Source: [Zimmermannella] faecalis ATCC 13722
GTDB taxonomy: Bacteria > Actinomycetota > Actinomycetes > Actinomycetales > Microbacteriaceae
Length of the DNA: 64,000 nucleotides
Direction: 5' to 3'
NCBI RefSeq assembly: GCF_000381765.1
Contig: NZ_KB907079.1
Location: 154,031-218,030, forward strand
Both the position numbers and the translations under genes were made by a program. Below, piece after piece: positions 1-8,642 of this stretch; position 1 is the first letter of the stretch, and each line of letters opens with the position of its first letter. Below the pieces are notes generated by a model that saw only the letters and a program-made list of their open reading frames with translations, ran no database searches and was not told the origin of the DNA.

Positions 1-2
1 CG

Positions 3-359
3 CTCGACTCCCTCCCGGAGCTGCCGAGTATCCCGTCGCTTGCGGGGCAAGAGCTCGCCGACGAGAACGGGCTCGTCGATGTCTGGGATCTGCAGCAGTA
101 CTACCTCGCGCACTGCATGGCCGAGGCCGGGTTCGAGTGGCGATGGACCTACGGCGACGAGTCGTATAGCGAGCTCGGAGACGCTATCTGGCCCGAGGGA
201 TACGTGATTCCGGGCACCTGGGACGACCCGACGCCGGGGTTCCAAGAGGCGCTCTGGGGCGAGAACGACTTCGACGACGAAAGCTACGTCTACAGCTGGG
301 ATACGGCGGGCTGCGACGGCTATGCGGTGCACGTCACGGGGATGGACGACGCCCACTAG
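3..359 (+). CDS. Hypothetical protein, C-terminal part (5' end outside window)
   Basis: The reading frame is open from the window edge to the TAG at 357-359, so this is the C-terminal 118 residues of a longer protein; the ATG at 117 is internal. The visible part is acidic and rich in Trp, Tyr, Asp and Glu, with two cysteines (in HCMAEAGF and in TAGCDGYAV) that could pair. The C-M-x-x-x-G-F pattern recalls small secreted or lipoprotein-like hypothetical proteins of Microbacteriaceae, but the N terminus that would show a signal peptide is missing. No catalytic motif is visible. I do not recognise the family and assign no function. A cluster of short GGCCC..AACT repeats follows the stop codon. 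Confidence 0.6.
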   Translation, partial: LDSLPELPSIPSLAGQELADENGLVDVWDLQQYYLAHCMAEAGFEWRWTYGDESYSELGDAIWPEGYVIPGTWDDPTPGFQEALWGENDFDDESYVYSWDTAGCDGYAVHVTGMDDAH

Positions 360-365
360 CTGACC

Positions 366-408
366 GGCCCAACTCGCTACCCGGCCCCTTAACTGCCCGG
401 CCCTAACT
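366..408. repeat. Three degenerate GGCCC-AACT repeats
   Basis: Three short direct copies, at 366-374, 383-394 and 399-408, each with the pattern GGCCC then 0-3 nt then AACT, follow the stop of the upstream gene. No stem-loop is obvious. They look like local slippage duplications. Confidence 0.4.
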
Positions 409-495
409 ACCCGAAAAGCGTCGGGTTTTCCAGAGTGGACATCGTGCAAGAACGTTGGTGTGATCAGTGAGCCCGCCTTCCCCGAGAGGAACTCG

Positions 496-1671
496 ATGCC
501 GCAGCACCCCGACGACGACCCCGGTCTCGAGCAATCCGAACTCTTCGACGAGAGTGCCCCGAGCGACGCGGCCGAGCCCGGCGCATCCGCCGCCTCGAAG
601 CGTCAGAAGGCGCCCAAGCCGCCGCGCCAACGCGGCCGCGTGCGCAAGGCCGTGTTCGGCAGCATCTGGCTCGTCATCGGCGTCGTGGTCGCCGCCTCGC
701 TCGCGAAGGTCGCGTTCTTCTCGCAGGAGTCGACCGAAGAGGGGACCCCGACCGGGCAGCTCGAGTCGCCCACGGTCGAGGCCACCCGCGGCCCCGTCAC
801 GAACGAGTTCGTCGTCACCGGGTCGGTCACCGCCGACGCCGGCGTGCCGCAGCGCGCGACCGAGCAGGGCACCGTCACGGTCACCTACGTGCAGGTCGGC
901 GACCGGGTCGAATACGGCCAGGCCCTCTTCGAGGTGCGCGAGGAGGTCGGCCAGACCGACCCACAGCCCGTCGGCGAGCCCGACCCCGAAACCGGCGAGC
1001 AGCAGCTGACCGACCCCGAGCCGGTCTACCAGTACCACGTGATCTATTCGCAGGCCTCGGGCACCGTCACCGAGTTCACGCCCCTGCCGAAGATGCAGGT
1101 CGCGATCGGCGAGACGATCGGCGAGGTCGGCCCCGGCACATTCACCGTCGTCGCCGACCTCGCGGCCGACCTCCAGTACCGGATGCTCGAAAAGCCGGCG
1201 ACCGCGACGGTCACGATCACGGGCGGTCCGGCACCGTTCGAGTGCTCGTCGCTCGAGATCGGTGCGCCCGACGACGACGCCGAGCAGCCGCAGACACCCG
1301 TCGACCCCTACACCGACCCGTACGCGATGAGCGGTTCGGAGGGCGGAACCGTCACGGGTCAGGTGCGCTGCGCCGTGCCCGACGGCGAGGCGGTCTTCGC
1401 GGGGCTCGGCGCCGAGGTCGCGGTCGTCGCCGATAGCGTCGACGACGCGCTACTCGTGCCGACCACCGCCGTGCGCGGCGACTACGCGACCGGCATCGTC
1501 TACGTCGTGGATGCGCCCGGCGGCGAGCCGCAGGAGGTCATGGTCGAGCTCGGCATCACCGACGGCATGGTCATCGAGGTCACCTCGGGCCTCGACCAGG
1601 GTCAGCTGCTGCTCGAGTACGTGCCGAGCGAAGTGCCGATGTACGAAGACGACATCTACGGCGGCTACTGA
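496..1671 (+). CDS. MacA/HlyD-like membrane-anchored efflux adaptor
   Basis: A 391-residue protein with a cytoplasmic, charged N terminus, one membrane segment at about residues 52-74, and an extracytoplasmic part built like a periplasmic adaptor: a beta/lipoyl-like half motif (TYVQVGDRVEYGQALFEV), its partner (SGTVTEFTPLPKMQVAIGE), and a C-terminal barrel-like domain (DALLVPTTAVRG, IVYVVDAPGG, VMVELGITDGMVIEVTSGL). It should link an ABC permease to an exported substrate across the envelope. The ATG at 496 is chosen over an in-frame GTG at 460 because GAGAGGA lies 5 nt upstream. The stop overlaps the next start (TGATG), so it forms an operon with the ATPase and FtsX-like permease that follow. 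The substrate cannot be read from sequence. The family assignment is solid; the exact transport role is inferred. Confidence 0.85.
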   Translation: MPQHPDDDPGLEQSELFDESAPSDAAEPGASAASKRQKAPKPPRQRGRVRKAVFGSIWLVIGVVVAASLAKVAFFSQESTEEGTPTGQLESPTVEATRGPVTNEFVVTGSVTADAGVPQRATEQGTVTVTYVQVGDRVEYGQALFEVREEVGQTDPQPVGEPDPETGEQQLTDPEPVYQYHVIYSQASGTVTEFTPLPKMQVAIGETIGEVGPGTFTVVADLAADLQYRMLEKPATATVTITGGPAPFECSSLEIGAPDDDAEQPQTPVDPYTDPYAMSGSEGGTVTGQVRCAVPDGEAVFAGLGAEVAVVADSVDDALLVPTTAVRGDYATGIVYVVDAPGGEPQEVMVELGITDGMVIEVTSGLDQGQLLLEYVPSEVPMYEDDIYGGY

Positions 1672-2447
1672 TGCGGGCGACCGCCGCGGCCGGCGGCACT
1701 CCCCCGGCGCCCGACGCTGCCGCAGTGTTAGAGGTGCGCGACGTCACGCGCGAGGTGCCCCTGCCGAGCGGCGAGACCCTGCGCATCCTGCGCGGCGTCG
1801 ACCTGCGCGTGCTGCCCGGCGAACGCGTCGCCGTGCTCGGCCGCTCTGGCGCAGGCAAGACGACGCTGCTCAACCTGCTCGGGCTCATCGACCAGCCGAC
1901 GAGCGGCAGCGTCGTGTTCCGCGGGCAGGATGCGGCGCGGCTGTCCGCGAACCGGCTCGCGCGCCTGCGGGGTCGCGCTGTCGGGTTCGTGTTTCAGCAG
2001 TTCAACCTGCTCGAGAACCGCACCGCCCTCGAGAACGTCATGATGCCGCTGCTCTACGGCGCGCCCGCGCAGTTCTGGCGGCGCCGGCAGCTCGCGCTCG
2101 CCGCGCTCTCGAAGGTCGGCCTCGCCGACCGCGCCGACCAGCTCCCCCGCCAACTCTCGGGCGGCGAACAGCAGCGCGTCGCGATCGCCCGCGCGATCGT
2201 GCGCGAGCCCGCCGTGGTGCTCGCCGACGAGCCCACCGGCGCGCTCGACGTCGGCACCGGCCACGACATCATGGGCGTGCTCGCGAGCCTGAGCGAGTCG
2301 ACCGGCGCGGCACTCATCACGATCACCCACGACCTGCAGGTGGCGGCCCTCGCCGAGCGCATCTTCGTGCTGCAAGACGGGCTGTTGCACGAGCGCACGC
2401 TCGCCGACGCCGAGCGGATGCTCATGGCCGAGGCGGTGCGCCGATGA
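1671..2447 (+). CDS. ABC transporter ATP-binding protein (MacB/LolD type)
   Basis: A 258-residue ATPase with all ABC motifs: Walker A GRSGAGKT (57-64), Q-loop in VFQQFNLL, signature LSGGEQQ (162-168), Walker B VVLADEP (182-188) and the H-loop in ITHD. The sequence is of the LolD/MacB/FtsE subfamily that powers FtsX-fold permeases by mechanotransmission rather than by a classical substrate channel. The start codon overlaps the adaptor stop by one base, and its own stop overlaps the permease start in ATGA, so the three proteins should be made in step. It would hydrolyse ATP at the inner face of the membrane to drive the adjacent permease. The 16 or so residues before the ABC core are a non-conserved tail. 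Confidence 0.93.
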   Translation: MRATAAAGGTPPAPDAAAVLEVRDVTREVPLPSGETLRILRGVDLRVLPGERVAVLGRSGAGKTTLLNLLGLIDQPTSGSVVFRGQDAARLSANRLARLRGRAVGFVFQQFNLLENRTALENVMMPLLYGAPAQFWRRRQLALAALSKVGLADRADQLPRQLSGGEQQRVAIARAIVREPAVVLADEPTGALDVGTGHDIMGVLASLSESTGAALITITHDLQVAALAERIFVLQDGLLHERTLADAERMLMAEAVRR

Positions 2448-3658
2448 CCGGCACCGAGCGCGAGGCGCGCGACCGCGGCCGCGCCGTGACCAACGCCGCC
2501 GCAATGCTCGTCGACGCGTGGCACGAGTTGCGCGTGAACCGCCTGCGGATTCTGCTCGCGCTCGTCGGCATCACGGTCGCCGTCGTCGGACTCACGGGCG
2601 CGCTCGGGTTCGGGCAGCTCCTCACCGACGTGCAAACCGAGACGAGCGAGCGCCAGGGAGGGCGCACCGCGACGGTCATCGTCGAGGGCCAGACGTCGCC
2701 CGAGGTGCTCGAGCGGCTCGAACGACTCCCGAACGACTTCGGCGTCGAGCAGCACGCGCTCTCGGCGAGCGCGAACGCCACCGTGTGGACGCCCGTCGCC
2801 CAGGTGCCGGTCGCACTCATGGCGGTCGAACCGGCCTACGGCGAGATCTACCGCTCGATCGTCGCGCAGGGCCGCTTCATCGACGAGCGCGACGCCGACC
2901 TGCTCGCGCCCGCGATCGTCGTGAACGAGAAGCTGTGGGAGGCGATCGGCAGCCCCGACCTCGCGACGAACGCGCGCATCCAGTTCGTCGGCGACGGAAC
3001 CCAGCAGGCGTACACGCTCGTCGGCGTCGCGCCGAACCAGAGCGAGTACGACTCGCCCTCGGCCTGGATTCCCTACGCGAGTCTGCAGGGCGTGCCGGGC
3101 GTGCACCTCGACGGCAGCTCGACGCAGCTGTCGATGTGGGTGCCGGCCGACATGGCCGACCAGTTCGCCGCACAGCTCAACGAGCAGCTCAGTACGTCGG
3201 GACTCATGGCGTATCGCAACGACTGGGCCGCGATGACGAGCGGCTCGTTCGACGTCGTGCAGTGGTTCGTGATTGGCGCCGCCGTCGGCATGTTCGCGCT
3301 CGGCGCCCTCGGCCTCGTGAACATCAACCTCGTGACGATGCAGCACCGGGTGCGCGAGATCGGCATCCGTCGCAGCTACGGGGCGACGTCGGCGCGCATC
3401 TTCTTCGGCGTGCTGCTCGAGTCGGTGCTCGCAACGTTCGTCGCTGGCGTCGTCGGTGTCGTGCTCACCGTCGCGGTAATTCAGAGCCCGTGGCTACACG
3501 ACTGGCTGCGCACGATCGGCGTCTACGAGCCGCGACCGTTCCCGCTGTCGGCGGTGTTCATCGGGCTCGCGGCCTCGACGGCCGTCGGCGCGCTCGCCGG
3601 TGCCCTGCCCGCGCTGCGCGCCATGCGTATCCAGATCATCGACGCGATTCGCTACTGA
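2444..3658 (+). CDS. MacB-like FtsX-family ABC permease
   Basis: A 404-residue FtsX-fold permease. It has an N-terminal membrane helix (ILLALVGITVAVVGLTGAL), a large extracytoplasmic MacB-PCD-like domain (about residues 60-260), and three C-terminal helices (VVQWFVIGAAVGMFALGALG, LLESVLATFVAGVVGVVLTV, AVFIGLAASTAVGALAGALP). The conserved VREIGIRRSYGATSARI loop, typical of MacB/LolC coupling to the ATPase, lies between helices two and three. The start at 2444 overlaps the ATPase stop (ATGA). An open frame extends further upstream, but that is only the shadow of the ATPase gene. Together with the adaptor it makes a MacAB-like exporter, possibly for peptides, lipids or macrolide-like compounds; the substrate is unknown. 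The operon ends before a hairpin at 3711-3750. Confidence 0.9.
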   Translation: MTGTEREARDRGRAVTNAAAMLVDAWHELRVNRLRILLALVGITVAVVGLTGALGFGQLLTDVQTETSERQGGRTATVIVEGQTSPEVLERLERLPNDFGVEQHALSASANATVWTPVAQVPVALMAVEPAYGEIYRSIVAQGRFIDERDADLLAPAIVVNEKLWEAIGSPDLATNARIQFVGDGTQQAYTLVGVAPNQSEYDSPSAWIPYASLQGVPGVHLDGSSTQLSMWVPADMADQFAAQLNEQLSTSGLMAYRNDWAAMTSGSFDVVQWFVIGAAVGMFALGALGLVNINLVTMQHRVREIGIRRSYGATSARIFFGVLLESVLATFVAGVVGVVLTVAVIQSPWLHDWLRTIGVYEPRPFPLSAVFIGLAASTAVGALAGALPALRAMRIQIIDAIRY

Positions 3659-3710
3659 CGCCGCGCTGCTGCGTGGCGCCGCATCCCGCGACACCGCAAC
3701 CGGCGCTGCC

Positions 3711-3750
3711 AGCGACAACTGGCGCCGTCACCACGGCGCCAGTTGTCGCT
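3711..3750. repeat. Palindromic element, family C copy 1
   Basis: A perfect 18-bp inverted repeat (AGCGACAACTGGCGCCGT, loop CACC, then its complement) lies between the converging permease and pcrA genes. A near-identical hairpin occurs at 45545-45580. Degenerate half-copies containing GGCGCC follow to about 3815. There is no U-tract, so it is not a textbook terminator, although it could stop transcription from either side. Confidence 0.85.
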
Positions 3751-3891
3751 GTCGGCGCCGTTCGTCGCTCGCGGCGCCAGTCGTCAGCAGCGCCAAACGT
3801 CGCCAGCAGCGCCACTCAGCACCGCCCACCGCCACACCAGCACGCCGACGAACGCGCGCGACCGGATACGCGACCCGGCACCCGCCGCGGG

Positions 3892-6300
3892 CTACAGCTT
3901 TTCGAGGGGCGCGACCTTGATGAGCAGCTTCTTGCGCCCGACGCCGTCGAAGTCGACTTCGGCGACGCGCTTCGTGCCGGTGCCGAGCACGGCCCGCACG
4001 GTGCCCTCGCCAAAGTCGGTGTGCTTCACGCGATCGCCGTGCGCGAGCTCGAGCGCCGAGTTGTCTTTCACTGCACCGGTGACGGTGTTGTCAAACTGCC
4101 GCTTTTCGCGGCGCGGGTTGAACGGCTCCTTCAGCCCGCGCGCGCCCTCGAGCACGTTGCTGCGACGCACCTCGCCAAAGCCGCCCGAGCCGCCGAAACC
4201 GCCGCGGCCGTATCCGGCCGACCCCGTCGCCCGCATCGTCGGCCTGGTCGAGACGTCGGCCGGGGTCTGCCGCCAGGCGATGAGTTCGGCGGGCACCTCG
4301 TCGAGGAAGCGGCTCGGCATCGCGATCGATGCCTCGCCATACTGCGTGCGCGAGACGGCGAGCGAGATGTGCAGCACCTTGCGGGCTCGCGTGATGCCGA
4401 CGTAAAACAGTCGCCGCTCTTCGGCGAGCCCGCCCGGCTCGTCGGCGCTCATGCGGTGCGGCAACAGTTCTTCTTCGACGCCGGTGAGGAACACGGCCTC
4501 GTACTCGAGCCCCTTCGCGGTGTGCAGCGTCATGAGCGATACGGCGCCCGACTCGTCATCGATGTCGTCGGCCGCCGCGACGAGCGCGACCTCGGTGAGG
4601 AAATCGACGAGCGTGCCGTCGGCGTGCTGCTTGTCGAACTCCTTCGCGACGTTGATGAACTCTTCGACGTTCTCGGCGCGCGCGTCGTCTTGCGGGTTGC
4701 CGGTCGCGCGCAGTGCCTCGACGTAGCCGGTGGCCTCGATGATCGTCTCAAGCATCTTCGAGACGATGACAGGGCCGGTGGGCCGCTGCGGGTCGATCGA
4801 CGCCTCGGCCTCGTCGAGAATCAGCGCGAGCTCGGCGATCTTGCCGCGCAGCTTCGGCCCGACGCCGAGGTCGTCGGCACGCCGCAGCGCCTCGCGGAAC
4901 GTGATGTCGTGGTCGGCCGCGAAGTTCGAGATGGCCGTGACGGTCGCGGGGCCGATGCCCCGCTTCGGCGCGTTGATGATGCGGCGCAGCGCGAGCTCGT
5001 CGTTCGGGTTCGCGACGCTCATGAGGTACGCGAGCACGTCTTTCACCTCGGCGCGTTCGTAGAACTTTGTGCCGCCGATGAGGCGGTACGGCACGGCCGA
5101 GCGAATGAGAATCTCTTCGAGCGCACGGGTCTGCGCGTTCGTGCGATAGAACACGGCCACGTCGTTGAAGCTCGTGCCCGAGTCGTGCAGCTTGTGAATC
5201 TCATCGGCGACGAACTGCGCCTCGTCGTGCGCCGAGAAGCCAGCGAACCCGACGATCTTCTCGCCCGAGCCGGCGGCGGTCCAGAGGTTCTTCTCGCGCC
5301 GGTCGAAGTTGTTGCCGATGACGGCGTTCGCGGCATCGAGGATGTTCTGGGTCGAGCGGTAGTTCTGCTCGAGCAGAATCGTCTCGGCGCCGGGGAAATC
5401 GTGCTCGAACTCGGTGATGTTGCGAATGTCGGCGCCGCGGAACGCGTAGATCGACTGGTCGCTGTCGCCGACGACGGTGAGCGACGCCGCCGGAATCGAG
5501 CCGTCGGCCGCAAGCTCGATGCGGGTGTCGATCGGCACGTGCTGCGCCTCGGTCACGCGCGTGAGCTCGCGGATGAGCGCGTACTGCGCGTGGTTCGTGT
5601 CCTGATACTCGTCGACCAGCACGTGCCGGAACCGGCGCCGGTAGAGCGCCGCGATGTCGGGGAACGCACGGAACAGCCAGACCGTCTGCGTAATCAGGTC
5701 GTCGAAGTCGAAGGCACGGTTGCGCTCGAGCTCGCGCTGATACTGCCGGTAGATTTCGAGCACGAGCTGGTCGCGCGGGTTGGTCGCGTCAACCTTTCGG
5801 GCGAAGCCGTCGGGGTCGATGAGCTCGTTCTTCAGCGCCGAGATGCGGTTGAGCGCGTGCGACGGCGTCACCCCGAGCGACTCGGCCTCGAGCGCCTTCA
5901 CGATGCGCTTCACGAGCGCCTTCGAGTCGGCCGAGTCGTAGATCGTGAAGCCCTGCGGGTAGCCGAACTTCTCGGCCTCGCGGCGCAGGATGCGCACGCA
6001 CGCCGAGTGGAACGTCGAGATCCACATGCCCTGCACCGTCTCGCCGAGCAGGTGCCCGACGCGCTCGCGCATCTCGGCCGCGGCCTTGTTCGTGAACGTG
6101 ATTGCGAGAATCTGGCTCGGCCACGCCTCGCGTGTCGCGATGAGCCCCGCGATGCGGTGCGTGAGCACGCGGGTCTTGCCCGACCCCGCGCCCGCGATGA
6201 TGAGCAGCGCGTCGCCGCGGTACTCGACGGCGGCGCGCTGCGGCGGGTTGAGCCCCTCGACGAGGTCGGCGGGAATCGGGGAAAGCGGCAGGTTCGTCAT
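3892..6300 (-). CDS. pcrA: ATP-dependent DNA helicase PcrA/UvrD
   Basis: An 802-residue superfamily 1 helicase that unwinds DNA 3' to 5' in repair and replication-fork maintenance. Visible motifs in order: Q-motif LNPPQRAAV (17-25), Walker A AGAGSGKT (36-43), motif Ia ITFTNKAAAEM, motif II DEYQD, motif III VGDSDQSIYAFRGAD, motif IV LEQNYRST, motif V LMTLHTAKGLEYEAVF and motif VI YVGITRAR. The C terminus (KHTDFGEGTVRAVLG to VAPLEKL) is the Tudor-like domain that links PcrA to RNA polymerase. A glycine-rich linker (GYGRGGFGGSGGFGEV) precedes it. Length fits actinobacterial PcrA. A TAGGAT box lies 9 nt upstream of the ATG, with no Shine-Dalgarno sequence, suggesting a leaderless transcript. Confidence 0.97.
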   Translation of the reverse strand: MTNLPLSPIPADLVEGLNPPQRAAVEYRGDALLIIAGAGSGKTRVLTHRIAGLIATREAWPSQILAITFTNKAAAEMRERVGHLLGETVQGMWISTFHSACVRILRREAEKFGYPQGFTIYDSADSKALVKRIVKALEAESLGVTPSHALNRISALKNELIDPDGFARKVDATNPRDQLVLEIYRQYQRELERNRAFDFDDLITQTVWLFRAFPDIAALYRRRFRHVLVDEYQDTNHAQYALIRELTRVTEAQHVPIDTRIELAADGSIPAASLTVVGDSDQSIYAFRGADIRNITEFEHDFPGAETILLEQNYRSTQNILDAANAVIGNNFDRREKNLWTAAGSGEKIVGFAGFSAHDEAQFVADEIHKLHDSGTSFNDVAVFYRTNAQTRALEEILIRSAVPYRLIGGTKFYERAEVKDVLAYLMSVANPNDELALRRIINAPKRGIGPATVTAISNFAADHDITFREALRRADDLGVGPKLRGKIAELALILDEAEASIDPQRPTGPVIVSKMLETIIEATGYVEALRATGNPQDDARAENVEEFINVAKEFDKQHADGTLVDFLTEVALVAAADDIDDESGAVSLMTLHTAKGLEYEAVFLTGVEEELLPHRMSADEPGGLAEERRLFYVGITRARKVLHISLAVSRTQYGEASIAMPSRFLDEVPAELIAWRQTPADVSTRPTMRATGSAGYGRGGFGGSGGFGEVRRSNVLEGARGLKEPFNPRREKRQFDNTVTGAVKDNSALELAHGDRVKHTDFGEGTVRAVLGTGTKRVAEVDFDGVGRKKLLIKVAPLEKL

Positions 6301-6373
6301 GACCCGTCCATCCTAGGTGCCGCCTCCGACACCCCGCGGGCGGTACCACGACACCATCCAGCTAATCTCCGCC

Positions 6374-6428
6374 GACTGACGGCAAATCGCGGCAAACCCA
6401 AGCGAAATGCCGCAAACTACCGTCAGTC
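6374..6428. repeat. Palindromic element, family A copy 1
   Basis: Outer arms GACTGACGG (6374-6382) and CCGTCAGTC (6420-6428) enclose inner arms GCGGCA (6389-6394) and TGCCGC (6409-6414), giving a two-step stem. Two more copies lie at 62948-63002 and 63111-63165. It sits between the pcrA start and the phosphodiesterase stop codon. Confidence 0.85.
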
Positions 6429-6438
6429 AGCGAAGGAG

Positions 6439-7428
6439 TCAGTTCGCGAAAGAGACGGATACGCGGGGTACAGCAGCGGCCGGGTCATCGGCCAGGAGCG
6501 CGGCGCGGGCCGCGGCCGGGTCGTCGGCGAAGATCCCGTCGACGCCGGTTGCCGCGAGCGCGCGGCAGTAGTCGTCGGCGCGCCCCGCGAACGCGCCCGG
6601 CAGGTGCTGTTCTTCGCCGCGCAGCGTGTACGTGAACACCTCGAGCCCGCGGGCGTGGGCGCGCTCGACGAGGTCGGCGTCGAGCAGCGTTGTTCGCACC
6701 GAGATGCCGTCGTAGCGATGCGCCGCGTCGTCGAGGCCCTCGTCGGTGCAGCGCTCCGGCCCCTCCTCCCCCGACCCCGGGCGCAGCCACGGCTCGTCCT
6801 CGACGAGCACCACGAGCCCCGCGTCGAGCTCCCGCACGAGCGGGGTGCCGGCGAGCCGATCGAGGGCGCCGGTCTCGAAGCTCTCGATGCGGGCCTCGAG
6901 CAGGCAGTCGGCATCGAGCACGGGTGCGAGCTCACGCGCGAGCAGCTCCTCGTAGCGGAACCCGCGGGCGCGCATCCACGCATCCCACTTCAGCTCGAGC
7001 ACGAGCCCGCAGCCGCGACCGCGCTCGTGCGCCGCCTCGTCGACGAGCCGCACGAGGTCACGCAACCGCAAGAGCGGTTCGGTGCCCGAGTGCGCGTGCG
7101 ACGCCGGCCGCAGCTCCGGCAGGCGCTCGACCGCGCGCAGCGTGCTCAGCTCGGCCCACGTGAAGTCTTCGGCATACCACCCGTCTTCGATGCCGGGAAC
7201 GCCCACCCGGCGCCGCTCGGCGAACTCCGGATGCGCGGCGACGTCGGTCGTGCCGTCGAGCACGGGTTCGTGGCGCACGACGAGCACGCCGTCGGCGGTC
7301 GGCACGAGGTCGGGCTCAACGAAGTCGCTGCCCTGCGCGATTGCGAGTCGGTAGCTCGAGGCGGTGTGTTCTGGGAGGTGCGCGGGTGCGCCGCGATGGC
7401 CGATCACGAGGGGCGTGCCGTTCGTCAT
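6439..7428 (-). CDS. Glycerophosphodiester phosphodiesterase family protein
   Basis: A 329-residue GDPD-family TIM-barrel enzyme expected to hydrolyse glycerophosphodiesters to glycerol-3-phosphate and an alcohol. The N-terminal catalytic block is clear: IGHRGAPAHLPEHT (metal and general-base residues), FVEPDLVPTADGVLVVRHEP (Glu-x-Asp and His), and later LVLELKWD. The C-terminal block ends GVDGIFADDPAAARAAL as in other GDPDs. There is no signal peptide, so it is probably cytoplasmic. The start at 7428 is the ATG immediately before the conserved GHRG block; a longer open frame upstream is the shadow of the next gene. Its substrate could be deacylated phospholipids; glpK lies elsewhere in the window, but no direct operon link is seen. 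Confidence 0.9.
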   Translation of the reverse strand: MTNGTPLVIGHRGAPAHLPEHTASSYRLAIAQGSDFVEPDLVPTADGVLVVRHEPVLDGTTDVAAHPEFAERRRVGVPGIEDGWYAEDFTWAELSTLRAVERLPELRPASHAHSGTEPLLRLRDLVRLVDEAAHERGRGCGLVLELKWDAWMRARGFRYEELLARELAPVLDADCLLEARIESFETGALDRLAGTPLVRELDAGLVVLVEDEPWLRPGSGEEGPERCTDEGLDDAAHRYDGISVRTTLLDADLVERAHARGLEVFTYTLRGEEQHLPGAFAGRADDYCRALAATGVDGIFADDPAAARAALLADDPAAAVPRVSVSFAN

Positions 7429-7469
7429 GCGCCAATCATGCGCCCGATGCGTGAACTTTCGGAAACGAA

Positions 7470-7502
7470 CACCCCGCCCCGGGCAATGCCCGAGGCGGGG
7501 TG
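7470..7502 (-). terminator. Hairpin terminator after the Bax-inhibitor-1-like gene
   Basis: CACCCCGCC (7470-7478) pairs with GGCGGGGTG (7494-7502), and CGGGCAATGCCCG forms the top of the stem. It lies 18 nt past the minus-strand stop at 7521, and TTCGTTT follows on that strand. Confidence 0.75.
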
Positions 7503-7520
7503 CGTGGAGGGCGGTCGACG

Positions 7521-8558
7521 CTAGTCGTTGCCGCGCAAGATCGCGATGAGGCGGAGGATCTCGATGTAGATGAACACGACGGTCGAGATGATCGAGTACG
7601 CGGCGATCCACCCGTACTTGCGGGGTGCGCCAGCCTTCACGCCGTTCTCGATGAATTCGAAGTCCATGATGAGCATGTAGGCGCCCATGACGACGGCGAA
7701 GATACCGAGGAGCACGCCGAGCGGGATGCCGAAGATCTCGATGCCGGTACGCATGCCCCACGGGTCGGTCACAACGCCGGTCCACATGAGCACGAGGTTC
7801 ACGAGCGAGAACGCCGCGTAGGCGAGCATCGCGATCATGAAGAACTTCGTCACCTTCGGCGACGTGCGCACCTTGCCCGAGGTGAACAGCGCGAGCGTCA
7901 CGCCGATGACGATCACCGTCGCGAGCGTCGCCTGCAGCACAATGCCCGGGAACACTGCCTCGAGCAGGGCCGAGAAGCCACCGACGACGAGGCCCTCGGC
8001 GACCGTGAAGATCACGGTGAGCACGGGGCTCGGCTCGCGGCGGAAGGTCATGACGAGCGCGAGCACGAATGCCGAGATCGCGCCGATGCCGGTGAGGGCG
8101 TAGCCAATACCGGGCGATGCCGCCGTGGCGAACCACGTCACGGCCGCGGTCACGAGCAGAATGCCGAACATGCCGGCGGTCTTCGCGATCGAGTCTTCGA
8201 CCGTCATGCGGTCAAGCTGGTCGTTCGAGGGCGACGGCAGGTCGTACTGCTGGTTCAGCTGGTCGGGCGACGGCGCCGGCTGCTGAAACTGGCCAGGCTG
8301 TCCCTGCTGTGGGTAACCCTGCTGGAACTGGCCCTGCTGCGGGTAGCCCTGCTGGCCGTAGGCCTGCTGGTAACCCGGCGCCTGCTGGCCGGGGGCTTGC
8401 TGGTTGAACTGCTGGCCGCCAAACTGCTGGCCGGACTGGGGGTTGCCGTACGCCTGGTTGTATTGCGCCCGTGCATTCTGGGCTGCGCCCGCGTGCTGGT
8501 TACGTCGCTGATATTCGCCATTGAAGTACGGGTTCCGCTGAAGTGCAGAGCTCGACAT
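7521..8558 (-). CDS. Bax inhibitor-1/YccA family membrane protein with Gln-rich N terminus
   Basis: A 345-residue protein. The first 120 or so residues are a low-complexity, cytoplasmic-looking tail rich in Gln, Gly, Pro and Tyr, with near-repeats of GYPQQGQFQQ. The rest is a seven-helix Bax-inhibitor-1-like domain (segments include AGMFGILLVTAAVTWFATAA, GIGAISAFVLALVMTF, LATVIVIGVTLALFTSG and a C-terminal IISTVVFIYIEILRLI). Bacterial homologues have been linked to ion (calcium) leak and stress, but the role here is unknown. The start is the second of two adjacent ATGs, because AGAGGAG lies 5 nt upstream of it. A further in-frame start at 8612 lacks such a signal. The Gln-rich tail is typical of actinobacterial versions. 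Confidence 0.9.
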   Translation of the reverse strand: MSSSALQRNPYFNGEYQRRNQHAGAAQNARAQYNQAYGNPQSGQQFGGQQFNQQAPGQQAPGYQQAYGQQGYPQQGQFQQGYPQQGQPGQFQQPAPSPDQLNQQYDLPSPSNDQLDRMTVEDSIAKTAGMFGILLVTAAVTWFATAASPGIGYALTGIGAISAFVLALVMTFRREPSPVLTVIFTVAEGLVVGGFSALLEAVFPGIVLQATLATVIVIGVTLALFTSGKVRTSPKVTKFFMIAMLAYAAFSLVNLVLMWTGVVTDPWGMRTGIEIFGIPLGVLLGIFAVVMGAYMLIMDFEFIENGVKAGAPRKYGWIAAYSIISTVVFIYIEILRLIAILRGND

Positions 8559-8642
8559 CATTTCTCCTCTAGGTCGTGCGCTTGCAGCAAGTGTACGGAC
8601 GCCACTTGACAATCGCGCGGGAATCGCACTCAGTTTTTGCCG

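Noticed and set aside
2518..7524. 1668-residue open frame on the plus strand crossing pcrA and the phosphodiesterase
   Set aside because: Very high GC makes antisense frames open. It runs opposite to clear enzymes, has an Arg-rich low-complexity product and no domain.
8270..8420. Repeats in the Bax-inhibitor-1-like gene as non-coding repeats
   Set aside because: They encode Gln/Gly/Pro-rich repeats of the protein and keep the frame.
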